From Acidobacteriota bacterium (GTDB taxonomy: Bacteria > Acidobacteriota > Aminicenantia > UBA2199): a stretch of 35,204 nt of DNA. The translations under genes and the position numbers were made by a program. Positions 27,390 through 35,204 of this stretch are shown piece after piece. The notes beneath the pieces were generated by a model. It was given only the letters and a program-made list of their open reading frames with translations. It did not search any database and was not told the origin of the DNA. Each line of letters opens with the position of its first letter. Positions within the stretch are counted from its first letter, which is position 1. The stretch lies in the NCBI GenBank assembly GCA_025456175.1, contig JALOLC010000011.1, forward strand, positions 1 to 35,204, read 5' to 3'.

Positions 27390-28444
27390 AACGCGGCAGA
27401 AAGCGGGCTGGGAAAAGGCCGGTCAGGCGGTTCTTCCTGCTGCTGCTCCTCCTGGCCCTGGCCGCCGCGGCCTGGTTCGCCCACGGTGTGTACCGTCGCG
27501 TCTTCCACCCGTTCCAGGGTTACAGAAAAAACGCCGTGGTGCTCATCGAGAACGGCATGCCGGTCCAGGCCATCGCCCGCAGGCTCGAGCAACAGGGGGT
27601 CATCGCCAGCGCCGAGTATTTCACCCGCTATTACCGGCTGTTCTTCGCCAAGCGGAAACTGAAGGCCGGCGAATACCTCTTCGACGCCCCGTTGTCCATG
27701 CGCCAGGTTCTCCGCAAGCTCGAGGAGGGAAAGTCCATCCTGTACAAGGTGACAGTCAAGGAAGGGCTTTGGATCGGGGAAACGGCGCGGGTTTTTTCGG
27801 AGGCGGGGCTTTTTCCGGCCGCGGAGTTCATTCGGGCAGCGGGCGATGCCTCCCTGGTTCGCGACATCGACTCCGAAGCGAATGACCTGGAGGGCTACCT
27901 CTTCCCCGACACCTACCTGGTGCGCAAGGACATCTCGGCCAGGGAGATGGTGGCCCTGATGGTCGACCATTTCCGGCAGAACTTCGGCAATGAGTTCGCC
28001 TGGCGGGCGCGGGACATCGGCTTCACCGTGCGCCAGGCGGTCATCCTGGCTTCGCTGATCGAGAAGGAGACCGCCAACCGCGACGAGCGCTTCCTGGTCT
28101 CTTCGGTGTTCCACAACCGCCTGCGCAAGGGCATGCTGCTCGATTGCGATTCAACCATCATCTACGCCTTGAAAAAAAGCGGCGTCTACGATGGAGACCT
28201 GCGCTGGAAAGACCTCAAGGAGGATTCCCCCTACAACACCCGCAAGCGCCGCGGTCTGCCGCCGGGCCCGATCGCCAGCCCCGGCTATGCCTCGCTGGAG
28301 GCCGCCCTCTACCCGGAAAGCAGCGAATTCCTCTACTTCGTGGCCAAGGACAGCGGCAGCCACCATTTTTCCCGGAACCTGGACGAGCACAACCGCGCGG
28401 TGCGCAAATACATCATCCAGGGCGGGGATGGCCCCCTTGACTGA
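27386..28444 (+). CDS. mltG: Endolytic murein transglycosylase MltG (YceG)
   Basis: N-terminal TM, LEGYLFPDTY, ILASLIEKET, DERFLVSSVFHNRLRKGMLLDCDSTIIYAL, YNTRKRRGLPPGPIASPGYASLEAALYP, FVAKDSGSHHFSRNLDEHN. Confidence 0.95.
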   Translation: MKRGRKRAGKRPVRRFFLLLLLLALAAAAWFAHGVYRRVFHPFQGYRKNAVVLIENGMPVQAIARRLEQQGVIASAEYFTRYYRLFFAKRKLKAGEYLFDAPLSMRQVLRKLEEGKSILYKVTVKEGLWIGETARVFSEAGLFPAAEFIRAAGDASLVRDIDSEANDLEGYLFPDTYLVRKDISAREMVALMVDHFRQNFGNEFAWRARDIGFTVRQAVILASLIEKETANRDERFLVSSVFHNRLRKGMLLDCDSTIIYALKKSGVYDGDLRWKDLKEDSPYNTRKRRGLPPGPIASPGYASLEAALYPESSEFLYFVAKDSGSHHFSRNLDEHNRAVRKYIIQGGDGPLD

Positions 28445-29138
28445 TCCCGTCCTCCGCTCACTGGCCGGGGAGCGCTTGTTCATTCATGAGGAGGAAAGGC
28501 TTTCTTTTGGCTATACAGCGGGGAATTTCCCGTCCACGTCGCTGAAGCTCCTCTTTCCCGGCCTGCCGCTTCTGTTCCTCAGGCAGGTCCACTCCGACCG
28601 CATCGCAACAAACGAGGAATGGCATGCCGGCATCGAAGCCGACGGGCTGCTCCTGGACCGCCGCGGCGTCGTGGCCGTCGTCCAGACGGCAGATTGCCTG
28701 CCGCTCTTCTTTTTCAACGAAGAACGCAGCCGCGGCGGCGTGCTCCATGTGGGCTGGCGCGGCCTGCTGCAGGGGATTGAAGAGAGGCTCGCCGAGCGGC
28801 TGGGGGCGGAGTTCAGGGATTTCTCATTCTTTCTCGGTCCGGCCATCGAAAAGAGTTGCTACGAAGTCGGAGAGGAAATCGCTGAAAAATTCGCGAAAAA
28901 ACCCTATGCCGGAAAAGTTTTCAGCAGGACGCGCCAGGGAAAGCACCTTCTCGACATCAAGTCCGGCTTGAGACTCTCGCTGCAGGCCCTGGGCGCGGCC
29001 GAAAGCCGGGTAGGGGATTGCGGGCGCTGCACCTACTGCTCGCACGGGCTGTTCCCCTCCTACCGCCGCGACGGCGCCACGGGACGGCGCCTATTCAACT
29101 TCCTGACATTGCGCGGCGGCCGCGGGACGAGCCGATAA
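28428..29138 (+). CDS. pgeF: YfiH/PgeF-type laccase-domain protein (peptidoglycan editing factor / multicopper polyphenol oxidase family)
   Basis: FLRQVHSD, QTADCLPLFFF, LHVGWRGLLQGI, GPAIEKSCYEVGEE, GRCTYCSHGLFPSYRRDGATGRRLFNF; start taken as ATG 28428 overlapping mltG. Confidence 0.88.
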   Translation: MAPLTDPVLRSLAGERLFIHEEERLSFGYTAGNFPSTSLKLLFPGLPLLFLRQVHSDRIATNEEWHAGIEADGLLLDRRGVVAVVQTADCLPLFFFNEERSRGGVLHVGWRGLLQGIEERLAERLGAEFRDFSFFLGPAIEKSCYEVGEEIAEKFAKKPYAGKVFSRTRQGKHLLDIKSGLRLSLQALGAAESRVGDCGRCTYCSHGLFPSYRRDGATGRRLFNFLTLRGGRGTSR

Positions 29139-29171
29139 ACTCCAGGCCCCTTCTCTGCGTAGAAAAGAGCG

Positions 29172-30410
<1,239 letters not shown>

Positions 30411-30449
30411 GCGCATGAACGGCAGCGGGACGCGGCAGGGGAGCGGGTC

Positions 30450-31697
30450 ATGAAGAGCGGACTGGTCAGGGAGATCTTCATGATGGCCCTGGATTCCATT
30501 CGCATGAACAAGCTGCGCTCCTCGCTGACCATCCTGGGCATCGTCATCGGCGTGCTGACCATCGTCGGCATGGTGGCCGTCATCGAGGGCCTCAACGCCA
30601 GCTTCGCCCGGCAATTGGAAGCCATGGGCTCCAACCTGCTTTTTGTCTCGCGCTTCGAACCGGGGATCCAGTTCGGGCGCATGCCTGAGGAACTGCGCCG
30701 CCGCAGGAAGATCGCCTTCCATGACGCCGAGGCCGTGGAGCGCTCCTGCCCGTCGGTGGCCGCCGTGACCTCGGAGGTCACTTATTTCCGCTTCCTGCCG
30801 CCTGCGCGGGTGAAATACATGGCCAACGAGATAGAAAATCCCGAGGTGAGCGGCACCAACCACCGCTACCTGCAGATCTATGAGGAATATACGGTCGATA
30901 CGGGCCGTTTCTTCACCGCGGCCGAAAACCTGAACAAGCGCGACGTGTGCGTGATCGGGGCGGAGATCGTCGACGCCCTTTTCCCCAACCAGAGCCCGCT
31001 GAACAAGACGATCATGCTGGAAGGCAGAAAACTGATGGTTATCGGCACTCTGGCAAAAATCGGCAAGTTCATGGGCCGCAGCCGTGACAGCAAGATGATC
31101 ATCCCGACCGGCACGTTCCGCAAGTTCTTCCCGGGCGAAGACGACGTGACCCTCATCGTCAAGCTCAAGAGCGGTTCCAATAGTGAGACCGCCAAGGACG
31201 AGATCATCAACATCATGCGCCTGCGCCGCAAGGTCAAGGTCAATCAAAAGAACGATTTCGGGGTTTTCACCCAGGACACCATCGCCGGGCTCTACAACCA
31301 GCTCACCGGCGCGGCCTTTCTCGTCATGATCATCATTTCATCGATCGGCCTGATCGTGGGCGGTATCGGCGTGATGAACATCATGCTCGTTTCGGTGAAG
31401 GAGCGCACTCGCGAGATCGGCCTGCGCAAAGCCATCGGGGCGCGGCGCATCGAGATCCGCAACCAGTTCCTCTATGAGGCCATCGTGCTGACCCTTTCCG
31501 GGGGGATGGTGGGCGTCGTCTGCGGGATTCTCGTGAGTCTTCTGATCAAGGCGCTGAGCGGGTTGCCGGTAGCGGTCAATCCACTGTCGATCATGGCCGC
31601 CCTGGCCGTATCGACCTCGGTTGGCCTGTTTTTCGGCATCTATCCGGCCTCACAGGCGGCGAAACTGAATCCGGTTGATGCGTTGCACTACGAATAG
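30450..31697 (+). CDS. ABC transporter permease, MacB/FtsX type (paralogue of the preceding gene)
   Basis: ALDSIRMNKLRSSLTILGIVIGVLTIVGMVAVIEGLN and KERTREIGLRKAIGARRIEIRNQFLYEAIVLTLSGG. Confidence 0.92.
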   Translation: MKSGLVREIFMMALDSIRMNKLRSSLTILGIVIGVLTIVGMVAVIEGLNASFARQLEAMGSNLLFVSRFEPGIQFGRMPEELRRRRKIAFHDAEAVERSCPSVAAVTSEVTYFRFLPPARVKYMANEIENPEVSGTNHRYLQIYEEYTVDTGRFFTAAENLNKRDVCVIGAEIVDALFPNQSPLNKTIMLEGRKLMVIGTLAKIGKFMGRSRDSKMIIPTGTFRKFFPGEDDVTLIVKLKSGSNSETAKDEIINIMRLRRKVKVNQKNDFGVFTQDTIAGLYNQLTGAAFLVMIIISSIGLIVGGIGVMNIMLVSVKERTREIGLRKAIGARRIEIRNQFLYEAIVLTLSGGMVGVVCGILVSLLIKALSGLPVAVNPLSIMAALAVSTSVGLFFGIYPASQAAKLNPVDALHYE

Positions 31698-31724
31698 GGA
31701 TCGCGACTCCTAGGGCCTCTAAAC

Positions 31725-31909
31725 GCTAAAAAGAGTGATAGTGATAGTGATCGTGTTAGTCAAGAAAAAGAAAGTTTAAAATGCCGACTAATTCTATTTG
31801 AACGATTCCCCATAATGCTTTGTTTTTCTGGGGTTTAACTTTTTCAGTTCCAATATGTCCCGTAGGCCTCCTGCTGACACTAACACTATCACTAACACTG
31901 AGATTTAGC
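31725..31909. repeat. Inverted-repeat element: hexamer arrays (GTGATA/GTGTTA) facing each other across an AT-rich core
   Basis: GTGATA-GTGATA-GTGATC-GTGTTA-GTC at 31735-31761; reverse complement of 31877-31899 reads AGTGTTAGTGATAGTGTTAGTGT; GCTAAA (31725-31730) and TTTAGC (31904-31909) extend the arms. Confidence 0.7.
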
Positions 31910-31979
31910 TCGTTATAGACCCATTCGCAATGTCGGATAAGATAGATTATGTAAACCAATGCCTTATTCGAGATAAAAA

Positions 31980-32813
31980 CTAGTTAAAATCCTTGAATTT
32001 TTTCTCGCGAATCTCCCGGATCAGCTTCTCAAGGGCTGCGATCAGGCTCTCCCCGTCCACATTCTTTTCCTTGAAGCGCAGGTTGATCTTGACTTTCTTA
32101 TCATCGGTAACAAAATTGAAATTAAAGTTTTTTGCCTTGGAGGCGGAGCCTTTTCTCTGCTGCTTGATCTTCTCGCGGGAGAAGGGCTTTTTCCCGTACT
32201 GGGCCAGGAGGACATCCATTTTTTCCAGATCTCCCAACTTGGTCAGTTCGAGCAGAAACGTCTTTGATTCTATGCCCAGCTGGAGACACTTTTCCTTAAT
32301 TTCCTGCGGCAGATCGGTAATGCGAATCAACTCGCTGACCGTCACGCGCGACTTAGCGATCTTTTTCGCGATTTCATCGTGGGTATAGCCATAGATCTCG
32401 GTCAGAGAGCGGATCGAATGCGCCTGCTCAAGAATATTGAGGTCTTTGCGCTGGATGTTTTCAATGATTGACATCTCCAAGGCCTCGTTTTCAGGCACGT
32501 CGTGCTCAATGCATGGAATTTCATGCATTCCGGCTTCCCGGGCGGCCCTGAAACGCCTTTCGCCGGCGATAATCTCGAAATTCCCATCTCTCGGCCTGAC
32601 GATCACCGGTTCGATGATGCCATTTTCCCTAATGGAATCGGCAAGTTCAGCAAGATCTCCCATGTCGCGTCGCGGCTGCATTGCATTGGGGACCAGCTTG
32701 TCAATGGGGATATTGCGTATCACCGGTGTCTTTGTCCTCAGCGAGATTTCATCGACCAGATGGTGGTCATGCTTCATCTTGATGAACTCGGGCAAGCCAA
32801 CTTTTTTAGGCAT
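31980..32813 (-). CDS. parB: ParB/Spo0J family partition protein
   Basis: IPIDKLVPNAMQPRRDMGDLAELADSIRENGIIEPVIVRP, IAGERRFRAAREAG, IIENIQRKDLNILEQA, HTH YTHDEIAKKIAKSRVTVSELIRI; ATG at 32813 overlaps the parA stop; ORF-track extension to 32999 is an out-of-frame overlap with parA. Confidence 0.92.
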   Translation of the reverse strand: MPKKVGLPEFIKMKHDHHLVDEISLRTKTPVIRNIPIDKLVPNAMQPRRDMGDLAELADSIRENGIIEPVIVRPRDGNFEIIAGERRFRAAREAGMHEIPCIEHDVPENEALEMSIIENIQRKDLNILEQAHSIRSLTEIYGYTHDEIAKKIAKSRVTVSELIRITDLPQEIKEKCLQLGIESKTFLLELTKLGDLEKMDVLLAQYGKKPFSREKIKQQRKGSASKAKNFNFNFVTDDKKVKINLRFKEKNVDGESLIAALEKLIREIREKKFKDFN

Positions 32814-33561
32814 TTTTGATGATTTCCTTGGCCAGCTCCTGGTACTCGATCGCCCCCCTGGAATTGGGAGCAAAGGTGAAGATCGACTCCTTGTAAGCCG
32901 GACTTTCTTCAAGACGAACGTTTTTTGAGATAATGGTTTTAAAGACTCGCTCGGCGAACATTTTGCGAATATGTTCTTCGCTGTCCTTGGCGATGACAAT
33001 GCGCTTGTCGTAAAGGGTGATCAGAACGCCAAGCAGCATCAGGTCGGGATTGCTGCGCGCCCTGACCTTTTCGTAGGTGTCCAGAAGATCGTCGGTCCCT
33101 TCCAGGGCGAAATAGGAGGCCTGAATTGGGATGATCAGGTGGGTTGCCGCTACGAACGAATTGATGGTGATAAGACCCAGCGTGGGCGGCGTGTCGATGA
33201 TGATGTAGTCGTATTTGTACTTGAATGTGTCCAGTTTGTCTTTCAGGCGGAAATGGCCATCGATCTCCCCTACCAGCTTCGATTCCAGCTTGGCGAGGGC
33301 AATGGATGCCGGCAGCAAGGACAGGTTGATGATGGAAGTCGGTTGCACGACCTCATCAAAACTCAGTTCAGGATTCTCGAGCAAGTCGAAAAGGGAATGC
33401 TTTTGCTCACTGCGGTCCATGAAGGTCACGGTGGAGTTGGCTTGGGGGTCCATGTCAATCAGCAGTGTTTTATGGCCCATCAGGGCAAAAGCTGCCGCAA
33501 GATTGATTGAAGTAGTAGTTTTTCCTACGCCCCCTTTCTGGTTGGCGATGGTAATGATCAC
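32806..33561 (-). CDS. parA: ParA/Soj family ATPase
   Basis: IITIANQKGGVGKTTTSINLAAAFA deviant Walker A, LLIDMDPQANST, YIIIDTPPTLGLIT; GTG start at 33561 with GGAGAC RBS 5-10 nt upstream. Confidence 0.94.
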   Translation of the reverse strand: MIITIANQKGGVGKTTTSINLAAAFALMGHKTLLIDMDPQANSTVTFMDRSEQKHSLFDLLENPELSFDEVVQPTSIINLSLLPASIALAKLESKLVGEIDGHFRLKDKLDTFKYKYDYIIIDTPPTLGLITINSFVAATHLIIPIQASYFALEGTDDLLDTYEKVRARSNPDLMLLGVLITLYDKRIVIAKDSEEHIRKMFAERVFKTIISKNVRLEESPAYKESIFTFAPNSRGAIEYQELAKEIIKNA

Positions 33562-33587
33562 GTTGTCTCCTTGATTATGTGGACCCA

Positions 33588-33616
33588 ACTATAATCGATG
33601 AAACCATCATTGTCAA
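33588..33616 (-). promoter_or_regulatory. Sigma70-like promoter TTGACA-N17-TATAGT for parAB
   Basis: On the - strand: TTGACA (33616-33611), 17-bp spacer, TATAGT (33593-33588), then GGAGAC and the GTG start at 33561. Confidence 0.8.
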
Positions 33617-33640
33617 GAGCTTTTCAAGCGGGAAAATGGA

Positions 33641-33662
33641 CGATGTCGACATGTCGACATCG
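33641..33662. promoter_or_regulatory. Perfect 22-bp palindrome CGATGTCGACATGTCGACATCG (two abutting TGTCGACA boxes) upstream of parA; candidate operator or parS-like site
   Basis: Sequence equals its own reverse complement; TGTCGACA at 33644-33651 and 33652-33659; flanking inverted TTTCAAGC (33622-33629) / GCTTGAAA (33663-33670). Confidence 0.75.
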
Positions 33663-33734
33663 GCTTGAAATGGACTGCACGCGGAAAGAAGCCGAGAATA
33701 ACAGAGAATCAGATTATCGAGCGATATGGGGCGG

Positions 33735-35045
33735 TTAGCGGGATGCGGCGATCTTGAAATAGATGGGAATACCGGCGAAATCCAGTTCCTGTGTCAATCT
33801 TTTTTTCAGAAAAATCTCGTCGGTTGGATTTAACTTCAGGTTCGTCTTGCAGTGGAACTTCACGAAGAACGGGCGCTGTGTTTCGATCGAAATGAACTTG
33901 GGATTGAAGACCTTGTGATCGGAAGTGATCAGCTTTTTTTCACGAAGGATCCTTTTGACCAATTCATTGAACTGCGACAACTGGATTTTTTTCCCCAGTT
34001 TGGCCACGATGGTTTCCGCCAGGTCCAGAACCTGAAAAACGTTCTTGCCGCTGACGGCAGAAACAGCAATGAAGGGGGCGAAATATAGGGAATTGAAGCG
34101 GCTCCTGGCCTGGGCGAAGAATTTTTCACCGGCGGTTCCCGACGCAAGCAGGTCGGCCTTGTTTCCGGCTATTATAACCGGTTTGGCGGCTTGGACGACC
34201 TTCTGGGCGATCAGCAGGTCGTTCTGGTCCACCCGCTGGGAAATATCGATAACGAAGATGATGACATCGGATTGACGAAGCTCGCTCTCGGCGCGGATCA
34301 CGGCTGCGCTCTCGGTATCCTCCCTGACTTTCTGCATTTTGCGGATGCCGGCATTGTCCACCAGGATGAACGTCTGGCGGTTGCGCCTGACCTGCAAGTC
34401 CACCGAATCACGCGTGGTCCCCGGCATGGGGCTGACAATGACCATGTCGTCATTGAGAATCTTGTTGATCAGGGACGATTTCCCTACGTTCGGCTTGCCG
34501 ATGATGCTGATGCGGGCGACCGGATGGTCTTCAGGAATGGCCTGGGAGGAGAATGCAAAGGATTTTCCGATTTCATCCAGGAGTGTCTCAAGGCCCAGGT
34601 TGTGTTCGGCCGAAATCGGGATGAAATCGGCTTTAAGCTCATAATATGAAGAGGGCGGCAGAAAAGTATCCGGCTTGTCGGCCTTGTTGATCACCGGGAT
34701 GATCGTTTTGCGCAGCCTGCGGATCTGGAGGAAAAGGTCTTTTTCGTATCCCAGCAGCTCCCTCTTGCCATCGAACAAAAAAATGATCAGGTCGGATTCC
34801 TCCGCGGCCTTGAAGATCTTCTTGTTGATCTCGGCGCTGATGAACTCCTTGTCCGGGAAAAAGCCGCCGCTGTCCTGGAGATCGATCCGCCTGCCGTTGA
34901 CATCGATCTTCTGCCGGAAAATATCGCGGGTCATGCCGGGTTGATTGTGGATCAGGGCCTTTCTCCTGCCAATGAGGCGGTTGAAGAGGGTTGATTTCCC
35001 GGTATTGGGCACGCCGATGATTGTGATCAGAGGGAACTGGCTCAT
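33735..35045 (-). CDS. der: Ribosome biogenesis GTPase Der (EngA), tandem G domains
   Basis: GVPNTGKSTLFNRLIG, QPGMTRDIF, second G domain GKPNVGKSSLINKILND, PGTTRDSVDL, NKAD, C-terminal KH-like region. Confidence 0.95.
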   Translation of the reverse strand: MSQFPLITIIGVPNTGKSTLFNRLIGRRKALIHNQPGMTRDIFRQKIDVNGRRIDLQDSGGFFPDKEFISAEINKKIFKAAEESDLIIFLFDGKRELLGYEKDLFLQIRRLRKTIIPVINKADKPDTFLPPSSYYELKADFIPISAEHNLGLETLLDEIGKSFAFSSQAIPEDHPVARISIIGKPNVGKSSLINKILNDDMVIVSPMPGTTRDSVDLQVRRNRQTFILVDNAGIRKMQKVREDTESAAVIRAESELRQSDVIIFVIDISQRVDQNDLLIAQKVVQAAKPVIIAGNKADLLASGTAGEKFFAQARSRFNSLYFAPFIAVSAVSGKNVFQVLDLAETIVAKLGKKIQLSQFNELVKRILREKKLITSDHKVFNPKFISIETQRPFFVKFHCKTNLKLNPTDEIFLKKRLTQELDFAGIPIYFKIAASR

Positions 35046-35204
35046 TCAGTTTGATTTTTCATCTTTATAACGGATCATGGCGATACTGAAGCATTCTATT
35101 GCCTCTCCCCTGCCGACCGCATCCATTTTCTCCTTGCTCTTGCCCTTGATGTTGAAATCAGCCTGGGGGATGCCAAGAAGACCCGCCATTTTTTTCCTGA
35201 TCTC
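35046..35204 (-). CDS. ispF: 2-C-methyl-D-erythritol 2,4-cyclodiphosphate synthase, C-terminal fragment (continues beyond window)
   Basis: Reading the complement from 35204: EIRKKMAGLLGIPQADFNIKGKSKEKMDAVGRGEAIECFSIAMIRYKDEKSN*, resembling the IspF C-terminus (I-xxx-LG...N-K...GRGEGI...A); stop TGA directly abuts the der ATG. Confidence 0.85.
   Translation of the reverse strand, partial: EIRKKMAGLLGIPQADFNIKGKSKEKMDAVGRGEAIECFSIAMIRYKDEKSN

Noticed and set aside
31756-31959. 67-aa - strand ORF between the permease and parB genes
   Set aside because: Its sequence is largely the translated repeat arm (SVSDSVSVS). No homology recognised and no RBS seen; better explained as the inverted-repeat element.
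32814-32999. N-terminal extension of ParB in the ORF track
   Set aside because: It is parA sequence read in another frame. ATG 32813 gives a normal ParB N-terminus overlapping the parA stop by 8 bp.
33597-33606. GGTTTCATC (- strand) as half of a canonical parS (GTTTCAC)
   Set aside because: Only a half-site match without the inverted partner, and it lies within the promoter spacer.

Overview
The window is a gene-dense, mostly GC-rich bacterial chromosome segment with no rRNA, tRNA, CRISPR array or transposase that I could see. From 1 to about 31.7 kb all genes are on the + strand, often with overlapping stop/start codons. In order: a DEDD 3'-5' exonuclease; a TrmA/RlmD-like RNA methyltransferase; MetF and cobalamin-dependent MetH; an SLC13/DASS transporter; the phoH-pgpH(7TM-HD)-ybeY-corC-era cluster; an orphan histidine kinase coupled to a PpiD/SurA-like PPIase; an OPT transporter coupled to an M24 peptidase; lipA; a metallophosphoesterase; a GAF-like protein with a conserved-looking uncharacterised tail; and an envelope/peptidoglycan run (slt-type transglycosylase, secreted esterase, ddl, ruvX, mltG, pgeF). 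Two MacB/FtsX-type permeases without an adjacent ATPase close this block. Strand and base composition then switch. On the - strand are parB, parA, der and the 3' end of ispF, which the ORF track misses. The most interesting non-coding signals are: a perfect 22-bp palindrome made of two abutting TGTCGACA boxes just upstream of a near-consensus parA promoter, a candidate divergent parS or operator; two intergenic elements built from inverted arrays of degenerate short repeats (about 1762-1869 and 31725-31909); and a strong sigma70-like promoter before phoH whose predicted +1 falls on a 9-codon uORF overlapping the phoH start (TAATG). All assignments come from reading sequence and motifs. No database search was run.
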